A DNA stretch of 7,764 nt from Oscillospiraceae bacterium. GTDB taxonomy: Bacteria; Bacillota; Clostridia; Oscillospirales; Ruminococcaceae. Below are positions 1 through 5,451 of this stretch, in pieces (position 1 is the first letter of the stretch; every line of letters begins with the position of its first letter). The notes beneath the pieces were generated by a model. The model made no database searches. It had not been told where the DNA came from and saw only the letters and a list, made by a program, of their open reading frames with translations. Location of the stretch: assembly GCA_029098085.1 (NCBI GenBank), contig JAQXNQ010000156.1, positions 1 through 7,764 on the forward strand, read 5' to 3'. The position numbers were made by a program, and so were the translations under genes.

Positions 1-531
1 GAGAATGTCATCGGTGTGCTGGAGGATCTGGAGGACGAGAAAATCAAGGGTGTGGATTTTATCGAGCTCAACGCCTGCAGCGGCGGCTGCGTGGGCGGCG
101 TGCTCAATGTGGAAAACCCCTATGTGGCGGAGACCAAGCTCAAGCGGATCCGCAAAACTCTGCCGGTGAGCCTCAATCACCCCGATGTGGAGGCGATGAA
201 CCCGATGCTGGAGTGGGATACGCCGCTGGAATTCCTGCCGGTCATGGAGCTGGACAGCAACATGATCACCGCCATGCAGAAGATGGCCCGCATCGAGGAG
301 ATCACCAGCCAGCTGGAGGGTCTGGACTGCGGCAGCTGCGGCGCGCCGTCCTGCCGGGCCCTGGCGGAGGATGTGGTGCGGGGCATGGCCTCGGTGGAGG
401 ACTGCGTGTTCTACTACCGGAGCACCCTGCAGCCGCCGGAATTCTGCGGCAAGGCCAAGGAGGGCTATATCCCGCCGCCCTTCCGCACCGCGCCGGAGGA
501 GCCTGAACAGACAGAGGAGGAAGAAGAATGA
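1..531 (+). CDS. [FeFe]-hydrogenase-like Fe-S protein, C-terminal part (5' truncated)
   Basis: This is the C-terminal 176 codons of a protein that begins upstream; the frame is open from base 1, so the in-frame GTG at 16 is not a credible start. Near the visible N-terminus is a motif E-L-N-A-C-x2-G-C-x2-G-G (Cys codons at 76-78 and 88-90). It resembles the third H-cluster motif of iron-only hydrogenases, with both Cys ligands kept but the usual Met replaced by Asn. Further on is a C-x2-C-x4-C-x16-C cluster (Cys codons 328, 337, 352, 403), typical of the small 4Fe-4S domain of the PF04060 type. The tail is very acidic and likely disordered. The ATGA overlap with the DRTGG gene and the PHP gene after it match a gene set seen around non-bidirectional, possibly sensory or regulatory, hydrogenase homologues in Clostridia. 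Whether it evolves H2 or senses redox/H2 cannot be judged without the N-terminal motifs. Confidence 0.85.
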   Translation, partial: ENVIGVLEDLEDEKIKGVDFIELNACSGGCVGGVLNVENPYVAETKLKRIRKTLPVSLNHPDVEAMNPMLEWDTPLEFLPVMELDSNMITAMQKMARIEEITSQLEGLDCGSCGAPSCRALAEDVVRGMASVEDCVFYYRSTLQPPEFCGKAKEGYIPPPFRTAPEEPEQTEEEEE

Positions 532-872
532 CACCTGCTGCATTTGCGGAAAAATACGGTCTGACCGTGGCCTCCCCCGGAGAAGGGGGAGAGCGGGAGA
601 TCGGCGGCGTGTACTGCTGCGACCTGCTGAGCATGGTCATGGGACGGGCGAAGGAAAACGACGCCTTCCTGACCGTCATGGGCAACGTCAACACCGTTGC
701 CGTGGCGGTGCTGGCCGATGTGAGCTGCGTCATTCTCTGTGAGGGGATCCGGCTGGATGAGCCGACCCTGCAGAAGGCGGTCAGCCAGGATGTCTGCGTG
801 CTGTACAGCGAAGAGCCCACCTTCCAGGTGGCGCTGAAGCTGGCCCGGGAGCTGGGGCTGCTGCAGCAGTAA
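528..872 (+). CDS. DRTGG-domain protein
   Basis: A 114-aa soluble protein made of essentially one DRTGG domain (PF07085), also found as a regulatory-looking module next to CBS domains and in phosphotransacetylase- and HprK-like proteins. The visible core is the I-G-G-V segment near residues 25-28, followed by D-L-L-S at 32-35, an alternating hydrophobic stretch (about 47-72) ending in I-L-C-E-G, and a C-terminal helix. The start ATG overlaps the upstream stop (ATGA, 528-531). AGGAGG at 515-520 lies 7 nt before it, so translation is probably coupled to the hydrogenase-like gene. The biochemical role is unknown; ligand binding is a family-level guess. Residues C30, C31, C67, C71 and C90 are rather many for a protein of this size, but form no recognised metal motif. 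The family call rests on sequence pattern plus neighbours. Confidence 0.82.
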   Translation: MTPAAFAEKYGLTVASPGEGGEREIGGVYCCDLLSMVMGRAKENDAFLTVMGNVNTVAVAVLADVSCVILCEGIRLDEPTLQKAVSQDVCVLYSEEPTFQVALKLARELGLLQQ

Positions 873-894
873 TTTATCAGAGAGCGGTGAAGAA

Positions 895-1584
895 ATGTCC
901 AGTCTGCGCTATGACCTGCACATTCACTCCTGCCTTTCCCCCTGCGGCGAGGAGGAGATGACTCCCAACAACATCATTGGCATGGCGCAGATTCTGGAGC
1001 TGGACGCCATCGCCGTGGCGGATCACAACACCGCCAAAAATCTGCCCGCCGTTATGGCGCTGGGGCAGGCTTCCGGCGTGCTGGTCATACCGGCCATTGA
1101 GGTGACCACGGCCGAGGAGGTGCATGTCCTTTCCCTGTTTCCCGACCTTCCGTCGGCGCTGGAGATGGACCGCATCCTGTACGAGGCTCTGCCGCCGGTC
1201 ATGAACCGGCCGGACATCTTCGGCCGTCAGCTCTGGATGGACGAGGAGGACACCGTGCTGGGGGAGACGGATAAGCTGCTGATCAACGCCACCAGCCTGT
1301 CCATCGAAAAGGTTTTCCAGCAGGTGCGGGCGCTGGGCGGTGTGCCGATTCCCGCTCATATCGACAAGAATGCCTATTCGGTTCTCTCCAACCTGGGCTT
1401 TATTCCGCCCGAGCTGGAGGCGGTGACGGTGGAGGTCAAGCGCCCGCCCTTTGCCGGTGCGGACGGATACCGGGTTATCACCGATTCGGACGCCCATGCC
1501 CTGGAGACGCTGGCGGAGCATGACGCCGGTGAGCTGGAGGTGGCGGAGGCGACCGTCGCCGCCGTTCTGGATGCGCTGCGCTGA
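895..1584 (+). CDS. PHP-domain metal-dependent phosphoesterase
   Basis: A 229-aa protein of the PHP superfamily, which hydrolyses phosphoesters with a multi-metal centre. The metal-binding series is complete: D-L-H-I-H-S (H9, H11), A-D-H-N (D43, H44), P-A-I-E-V (E69), E-V-H-V (H77), P-A-H-I-D (H155) and D-S-D-A-H (D199, H201). The N-terminal signature D-L-H-I-H-S-C-L-S-P-C-G followed by M-T-P-N-N-I is characteristic of the stand-alone clostridial subgroup related to TrpH/YciV-type PHP proteins. ATG 895 follows a weak GGTGA site and lies 22 nt after the DRTGG stop, so the gene is the last of the operon. No transmembrane segment or signal peptide is seen. The substrate is unknown: nucleotides, short oligonucleotides or a phosphorylated signal are all possible for the family. 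Its recurrent pairing with hydrogenase-like and DRTGG genes suggests a role in that system, which is inference. Confidence 0.88.
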   Translation: MSSLRYDLHIHSCLSPCGEEEMTPNNIIGMAQILELDAIAVADHNTAKNLPAVMALGQASGVLVIPAIEVTTAEEVHVLSLFPDLPSALEMDRILYEALPPVMNRPDIFGRQLWMDEEDTVLGETDKLLINATSLSIEKVFQQVRALGGVPIPAHIDKNAYSVLSNLGFIPPELEAVTVEVKRPPFAGADGYRVITDSDAHALETLAEHDAGELEVAEATVAAVLDALR

Positions 1585-1619
1585 AGCGGCGCGGATTTTC
1601 GCGGGCGGAATGATTGTGT

Positions 1620-1896
1620 CAGCGTGTCGATAAAGTGGTTTGCAAGAAAAAGTTGCACAAAAGAGGCAATGTGTATGCCCGCTAGAAGCGGGCATGGCTT
1701 TGTCCAGTTGGTATCTTGCGGCCTGCGGGCCGCGCTTTTTATTCTTTATTGTCCGCGCCGGGCGCGGAGGAGCAGGATTTCGCGCTCTGCGGAGCGCGAC
1801 CAGGGCGCTGCCCTGGACCTGCGATTTTTTGAAAAAAATCGAGTAAAACTTTATTTGTGCAATCTGTCGATAGATATTTCCTTTATCGACACGCTG
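1620..1896. mobile_element. MITE-like structured intergenic element bounded by 16-bp inverted repeats
   Basis: A perfect 16-bp inverted repeat, CAGCGTGTCGATAAAG at 1620-1635 and its reverse complement at 1881-1896, bounds about 277 bp. A second inverted pair, TTGCACAAA (1653-1661) and its complement (1854-1862), sits at nearly the same distance inside each end (17 and 18 nt). In between is a chain of local hairpins: 1675-1682/1688-1695, 1718-1723/1728-1733, 1752-1759/1761-1768 (minimal loop), 1780-1787/1792-1799, 1800-1806/1810-1816 and 1822-1829/1834-1841. A further 8-bp pair, 1865-1872/1884-1891, overlaps the right end. Open frames here are short and unconvincing. If the outermost base of each arm is left out, GTC flanks both sides (1618-1620, 1896-1898), a possible but weak target duplication. 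The layout suggests a non-autonomous transposable or REP-like repeat, or a structured RNA; no transposase is present. Confidence 0.6.
1715..1743 (+). terminator. Candidate intrinsic terminator inside the intergenic element
   Basis: A GC-only stem GCGGCC/GGCCGC (1718-1723/1728-1733) with a TGCG loop is followed by GCTTTTTATT. It would stop transcription leaving the hydrogenase-DRTGG-PHP operon. It belongs to the hairpin chain of the inverted-repeat element, so termination may be incidental. Confidence 0.5.
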
Positions 1897-1897
1897 T

Positions 1898-1925
1898 CGC
1901 GGTCGGAATGACCGCGTTTTTCTTT
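1898..1925 (+). terminator. Strong intrinsic terminator
   Basis: A perfect 7-bp stem CGCGGTC/GACCGCG (1898-1904/1910-1916) with a 5-nt loop is followed directly by TTTTTCTTT. It starts 2 bp after the right inverted repeat of the intergenic element. It is probably the original terminator of the PHP operon, now separated from it by the element. Confidence 0.85.
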
Positions 1926-1978
1926 GCCGTTCCTTTGTGGAATTGTCTCCGGGACGGCGCAACATGGAGGAAATGCCT

Positions 1979-2392
1979 GTGACCGTATCCCTCAATACCC
2001 TGACGCCCGCCCTGTTTCTGGAATTGTATCGCTCGGTGGGCTGGGAGCCGCCGGGCCTTGATCAGATTGAAGCCGCTCTGGAGCACACCTTTGCAAGCTT
2101 TACCGCCTATGACGGCAGCAGGCCGGTAGGGATGGTCCGGCTTCTGGGCGACGGCGGCATGTCCTTTTATTTGAAGGATTTTGCCGTGCTGCCGTCCTGC
2201 CAGTCCAGGGGCGTCGGCTCTCTGCTGCTCGCCGCAGCCGAACAGTACATCCGGGAGCAGATCCCGGAGGGCTGGGCTGTGAGCCTGGAGCTGATCAGCA
2301 CCAGGGAAGCCGTTTCATTCTATAAAAAGAAGGGCTTTGAAGAGCGCCCCTGTGCCTGGGATGGGCCGGGGATGTCCAAAATGATCCGATAA
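1979..2392 (+). CDS. GNAT-family N-acetyltransferase
   Basis: A 137-aa soluble acetyltransferase of the Gcn5-related (GNAT) fold, which transfers acetyl from acetyl-CoA to an amine. The acetyl-CoA-binding motif A is seen as the strand F-A-V-L followed by C-Q-S-R-G-V-G-S (Q75-S-R-G-V-G80) and a leucine/alanine-rich helix. Motif B is F-Y-K-K-K-G-F (114-120). The N-terminus (L-Y-R-S-V-G-W) is typical of small single-domain GNATs. I chose GTG 1979 because TGGAGG at 1965-1970 is 8 nt upstream. In-frame ATG codons at 1964 and 1973 are too close to or overlap that site, and GTG 1937 has none. The gene starts only about 54 bp after a terminator, and I could not identify its promoter. DUF4392 follows after 45 bp, so the two may be co-transcribed. 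The substrate cannot be predicted. Confidence 0.87.
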   Translation: MTVSLNTLTPALFLELYRSVGWEPPGLDQIEAALEHTFASFTAYDGSRPVGMVRLLGDGGMSFYLKDFAVLPSCQSRGVGSLLLAAAEQYIREQIPEGWAVSLELISTREAVSFYKKKGFEERPCAWDGPGMSKMIR

Positions 2393-2437
2393 GCGCGCTG
2401 CCCCGATCAAAAGACTTTTTTCCACGGAGGAATCGAC

Positions 2438-3517
2438 ATGACCCCTTACGAGCTTTCCCTTTTGCAGGCCGGTGAAAATCTGGACGCGCTGATGAACCTG
2501 GATCCCCGGGGCTACGGCGTCTGCCGGGCCCTTTACCCCGCCGCCCGGGCACTGGCGGGGGAACCGCTGTCGCTCCATGCCGCCCGGTATCTGCTGGACA
2601 GCGTGCAGCCCGGACAATTCTGCTATGTGATGACCGGCTTTGTGCTGCTGCCTCACGGCAGCCCCGAGACCGACGGCATGGTCAGCTCGATGCTGCTGTG
2701 CCGGATGCTCACCGGCATGTGCGGCGCGGTACCGGTGCTGATCTGCCCGGAGGACTGCCGGGAACCGGCCCGGGCCATGGCTGCCGCGGCGGGACTGCAT
2801 CTGTACGAAGGAGAGGACGCCCTGGAGCGGGCCCGTACTCTGCCCGCTTCGGCAGCGTTTGTCTCTTTTCCGAAAGAACGGAAGGCTGCAGAGGAAAGAA
2901 TCCGCTGGCTGCTGGAAAAGGCGCGGCCCTCTGCTGCGGTGGCCGTGGAGCTGCCCGGCGCCAACGAAAAGGGCGTTTATCACAACGCTGTCGGTCTGGA
3001 TGTGTCCGCGCTGGAGGCAAGGACCGATCTGCTTTTACCAAAGCTTTCCGAGGCGGGTGTTCCCACCATCGCCATCGGCGATCTGGGCAATGAGGCTGGG
3101 CTTGCCGCTCTCCGTCCTCATTTGTACAAGGCCATTCCCTATACAGCCGAAGGGGAATGTCGCTGCGGCTGCGGCGGAGGGATTGCGGCGGCCACGGCGG
3201 CGGATCGGGTGCTGACCGCCGTCACCTCCGACTGGGGATGCCTCGCCATGATGTCCGCCATGGCTCTTCTCCGGGAGCAGCCGGACTGGTTGCCGGACAG
3301 CGGACTGTACAGCCGGGTGTTGGATGCGGGCTGCCGGGCGGGTCTCATTGATATGGGCGGCTGGCAGATTCCCGCTGTGGACGGCTTTGGGGAGGAGCTG
3401 CTGCTGCCGGTGGCCGATCTGATGAAGGAGACCTGCCGCAATATGCTGAAAATCCGGCAGAGCGGCAGCTGCAGCCACTGGTTTGACGGCATGCTCCAAA
3501 AGAAATTTTTTGGCTGA
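2438..3517 (+). CDS. DUF4392 / glutamate cyclase-like protein
   Basis: A 359-aa soluble protein that I assign to the DUF4392 family (PF14336), the catalytic domain of D-glutamate cyclase, which converts D-glutamate to 5-oxo-D-proline in the mammalian member DGLUCY. Family-type motifs are visible in order: T-G-F followed by E-T-D-G (66-80), an E-L-P-G-A-N-E-K-G-V-Y-H-N segment leading to G-L-D-V-S (171-190), A-I-G-D-L-G-N-E-A-G (212-221), C-R-C-G-C-G (241-246), and V-T-S-D-W-G (262-267). The N-terminal 60 residues are helical and poorly diagnostic. ATG 2438 has GGAGG 7 nt upstream (2426-2430). No signal peptide is seen. In bacteria the domain often stands alone and its substrate is rarely tested. 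A role in D-glutamate or related D-amino-acid disposal is inference. The neighbouring GNAT gene gives no clear pathway. Confidence 0.8.
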   Translation: MTPYELSLLQAGENLDALMNLDPRGYGVCRALYPAARALAGEPLSLHAARYLLDSVQPGQFCYVMTGFVLLPHGSPETDGMVSSMLLCRMLTGMCGAVPVLICPEDCREPARAMAAAAGLHLYEGEDALERARTLPASAAFVSFPKERKAAEERIRWLLEKARPSAAVAVELPGANEKGVYHNAVGLDVSALEARTDLLLPKLSEAGVPTIAIGDLGNEAGLAALRPHLYKAIPYTAEGECRCGCGGGIAAATAADRVLTAVTSDWGCLAMMSAMALLREQPDWLPDSGLYSRVLDAGCRAGLIDMGGWQIPAVDGFGEELLLPVADLMKETCRNMLKIRQSGSCSHWFDGMLQKKFFG

Positions 3518-3597
3518 ACCCGCTGCGAAAATCCTCTGTCCGGACGGTTTTCCTTCCATACAGATGAACAGGTCTGAAACCGGAAAGGAAGATGGAT

Positions 3598-3948
3598 ATG
3601 TCTGCAAGCATTTACAAAGGAAGAGGCTGGGGTAAGAGCTATGTGGGTGAGATGGATTCCGACGGCAGCGTTTACGCCGGCCGCGGCTGGGGGCGCACTC
3701 TGATCGGTGAGGTGGATTCCGACGGCAGTGTTTATGCCGGTCACGGCTGGAGCCGGGATCTGATCGGCGAGGTGGAATCCGACGGCACGGTCTATCGGGG
3801 CCGGGGCTGGAGCAGAGAGGCCATCGGCACGGTGGAATCTGACGGCAGCGTCTATTCCGGCCGGGGCTGGGGCCGGGATCAGGTCGGTGAGGTGGAGGGG
3901 CCACTTGTGAACCGTGCGGGAGCCGCGCTGCTGCTCCTTCTTTTATAA
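3598..3948 (+). CDS. Small tandem-repeat protein (five 20-residue repeats)
   Basis: A 116-aa protein consisting of five contiguous 20-residue repeats, roughly D-G-S-V-Y-x-G-R-G-W-x-R-x-x-I-G-E-V-x-S, then a short tail P-L-V-N-R-A-G-A-A ending in six leucines. Every repeat keeps Y-x-G-x-G-W and (I/V)-G. The first repeat lacks D-G, and the fourth has T instead of E before V. Alternating beta-prone and Gly/Asp-turn residues suggest a closed beta structure of the beta-flower or small propeller kind. The Leu tail may be a membrane or packing segment, but is too short for a normal transmembrane helix. I chose ATG 3598 because AAGGAAG (3585-3591) ends 6 nt upstream; ATG 3592 directly abuts it. A terminator follows. 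No promoter is evident in the 80 bp after DUF4392, so read-through from it is possible. Function unknown; similar repeat proteins are, as I recall, usually annotated hypothetical. Confidence 0.85.
   Translation: MSASIYKGRGWGKSYVGEMDSDGSVYAGRGWGRTLIGEVDSDGSVYAGHGWSRDLIGEVESDGTVYRGRGWSREAIGTVESDGSVYSGRGWGRDQVGEVEGPLVNRAGAALLLLLL
3601..3900 (+). repeat. Five 60-bp in-frame tandem repeats
   Basis: Five units of exactly 60 bp (3601-3660, 3661-3720, 3721-3780, 3781-3840, 3841-3900) with no indels. By hand count units 2 and 3 differ at 11 of 60 positions. Many changes are synonymous third-position changes, while the codon block after Gly-Trp varies in amino acid. The array encodes nearly the whole repeat protein. 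Confidence 0.95.
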
Positions 3949-3962
3949 GCTTCTCAGTTTTC

Positions 3963-3993
3963 AAAGCGTTTGTCCGAAAGGACGGCGCTTTTT
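3963..3993 (+). terminator. Intrinsic terminator after the repeat protein
   Basis: A 12-bp stem with one bulged T (3963-3975 against 3980-3991) is closed by a GAAA loop, includes two T-G pairs, and runs into CTTTTTGCATTTT. It separates the repeat protein from the D-lactate dehydrogenase gene, which has its own promoter. Confidence 0.8.
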
Positions 3994-4030
3994 GCATTTT
4001 GAGGAATAAAAGGCGAATTACAGAAAAAAC

Positions 4031-4059
4031 TTGCTCTGACAGCGCTGCTGTGCTAAACT
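4031..4059 (+). promoter_or_regulatory. Candidate sigma-A promoter of the D-lactate dehydrogenase gene
   Basis: TTGCTC (4031-4036), a 17-bp spacer and TAAACT (4054-4059) preceded by TGC (4051-4053) form an extended -10 promoter. The -35 is weak (TTG only). The predicted start is near 4066, giving a leader of about 40 nt before ATG 4104. No Rex-like operator was recognised with confidence. Confidence 0.5.
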
Positions 4060-4103
4060 GATAAGGTGTCAGAATGGGAAAGCAAAGGGAGAGAAGGATT
4101 GCC

Positions 4104-5087
4104 ATGAAGGTTTTTGTATACAGCTGTCGGAAATTTGATGAGGAAGCGCTGTTTTACCGCTTTGCGGAGCAGTACGGCATTGAGCTGGGCATCTGCCGGG
4201 AGGCGCCCACGCTGGAAAACGCCGGGCTGGCCCGGGGCGCTTCCTATCTTTCCATTATTACCTCCAAAATCGAGCGGCCGCTGATGGAGCGGTTCGCCTC
4301 CATGGGGATCCGGATGATCTCCACCCGGACGGTGGGCTATGACCACATCGATCTGGAGGCGGCGAAGGAATTCGGCGTGGGGGTCAGCAACGCCACCTAC
4401 ACGCCGGAATGCGTGGCGGATTACACCATCATGCTGATGCTGATGGCCATCCGTAAAATGAAGCGGATCATGCAGCGGGCCGCCATCAACGACTTTACTC
4501 TGCAGGGCATCCAGGGACGGCTGCTGTCCAGCTTTACGGTGGGCGTGCTGGGCACCGGCAAGATTGGCCGTCAGGTGATCAAAAACCTGTCCGGCTTTGG
4601 CTGCCGGGTGCTGGCCTACGATCTGTTTGAGAGCGACGAGGTGCGTTCCTATGCGGAATACACCGATCTGGAGACCATCTACCGGGAATGCGACCTGATC
4701 ACCCTGCACATGCCCCTGACCCCGGAAAACGACCATATGATCAACCGGGATTCCATCGCCCGGATGCGGGACGGCGTGGTGATCATCAACACCGCCCGGG
4801 GCGGATTGATCGATTCCCAGGCTCTGATTGAGGGGCTGGAGAGCGGCAAGGTGGGCGCTGCCGGTCTGGATGTGGTGGAAAAGGAATTCGGCATGTATTA
4901 CTACGACCGGAAGTCCGATCTGCTGGGCAATCGGGAACTGTCTATCCTGCGGGATCTGCCCAATGTGGTGGTGACGCCGCATATGGCCTTCTATACCGAT
5001 CAGTCCATCAGCGATATGGTGGGGCATTCCCTGCTCAGCTGCCGCCTGACCGAGGACGGGAAGGAAAATCCCTGGAAAATCCTGTGA
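4104..5087 (+). CDS. D-lactate dehydrogenase (VanH/LdhA-type D-2-hydroxyacid dehydrogenase)
   Basis: A 327-aa cytoplasmic NAD-dependent D-2-hydroxyacid dehydrogenase, probably reducing pyruvate to D-lactate and regenerating NAD+ in fermentation. The NAD-binding glycine motif is G150-x-G-x2-G155, with Asp173 at the end of the next strand (A-Y-D) favouring NAD over NADP. The catalytic triad is R232 (T-A-R-G), E261 (D-V-V-E-K-E) and H293 (T-P-H). Its spacing of 29 and 32 residues matches the classical Lactobacillus D-LDH triad. The S-T-R-T-V-G-Y-D-H-I-D block (73-83) and T-P-H-M-A-F-Y-T (291-298) are signatures of the D-LDH/VanH branch. ATG 4104 is preceded by AGAAGGA, 5 nt away; the in-frame ATG 4074 lacks such a site. 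No D-Ala-D-Lac ligase or VanX neighbour is present, so a fermentative role is more likely than glycopeptide resistance. Other 2-oxoacids, such as 2-ketoisocaproate, are possible substrates. Confidence 0.9.
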   Translation: MKVFVYSCRKFDEEALFYRFAEQYGIELGICREAPTLENAGLARGASYLSIITSKIERPLMERFASMGIRMISTRTVGYDHIDLEAAKEFGVGVSNATYTPECVADYTIMLMLMAIRKMKRIMQRAAINDFTLQGIQGRLLSSFTVGVLGTGKIGRQVIKNLSGFGCRVLAYDLFESDEVRSYAEYTDLETIYRECDLITLHMPLTPENDHMINRDSIARMRDGVVIINTARGGLIDSQALIEGLESGKVGAAGLDVVEKEFGMYYYDRKSDLLGNRELSILRDLPNVVVTPHMAFYTDQSISDMVGHSLLSCRLTEDGKENPWKIL

Positions 5088-5102
5088 AAAGGTGCCTTTT
5101 CA

Positions 5103-5137
5103 GTGAAGAGTGAATAGTGAATAGTGAAGAGTTAAGG
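5103..5137 (+). repeat. Heptamer array, left arm (GTGAAGA/GTGAATA)
   Basis: Four consecutive heptamers, GTGAAGA, GTGAATA, GTGAATA and GTGAAGA (5103-5130), plus a degenerate GTTAAGG (5131-5137). The array begins 15 bp after the D-LDH stop. An isolated copy of the same motif, GTGAATAGTGA, occurs at 5216-5226. Confidence 0.9.
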
Positions 5138-5416
5138 TGAATCGGGCCTTCGGCCCTTGAATACTGACGGAATTTGAAAGGCTATGCGCTGATTTTTGCG
5201 TTCGTGATGGTCGGAGTGAATAGTGATTTAGTTCTGGTGAAAATCGGCAGGAACCTTTCCCGTTTCAGACTGCGTGAGAATTGAAAGCAGTCTTTCCGTT
5301 ACTCTTTACTAAGCAACTTAAAATCTGCCGTTTTGCACTTCGGAAAAATCAGGTGCAGACCTTCCGATTCGCACCCTCTGAATTTTGAGCGACCGCAGGG
5401 AGCGGTTTTCCAAAAC

Positions 5417-5451
5417 TATTCACTATTCACTCTTCACTCTTCACTATTCAC
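5417..5451 (-). repeat. Heptamer array, right arm (inverted)
   Basis: Five consecutive heptamers in the opposite orientation, read on the + strand as TATTCAC, TATTCAC, TCTTCAC, TCTTCAC and TATTCAC. Together with the left arm it forms a long imperfect inverted repeat enclosing about 280 bp, like the terminal repeats of a miniature element. Confidence 0.9.

Noticed and set aside
1625..1891. CRISPR-like reading of the regularly spaced hairpins
   Set aside because: The hairpins differ in sequence and spacing; there is no identical direct repeat with unique spacers.
1624..1911. Short + strand frames inside the inverted-repeat element
   Set aside because: No ribosome binding site or recognisable domain; the frames cross several palindromes and are low in information.
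877..1995. 372-codon minus-strand frame across the PHP gene and the structured element
   Set aside because: Antisense to the PHP gene with all its metal ligands, then runs through hairpin-rich non-coding DNA.
3527..3554. Possible terminator after DUF4392 (GAAAATC/GGTTTTC stem)
   Set aside because: A/T-rich stem with a wobble pair, a 12-nt loop and no proper T tract.
3035..4105. 356-codon minus-strand frame with apparent repeats
   Set aside because: The repeats are the antisense image of the 60-bp array, and the frame overlaps three supported sense features.
4053..5027. 324-codon minus-strand frame opposite the D-lactate dehydrogenase
   Set aside because: Same GC-bias shadow; it shows no family motif, while the sense frame has a complete catalytic triad.
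5086..5101. Possible terminator at the D-LDH stop (GAAAAGG/CCTTTTC)
   Set aside because: The stem leaves only a 2-nt loop unless opened to about 5 A/T pairs, and no T tract follows.
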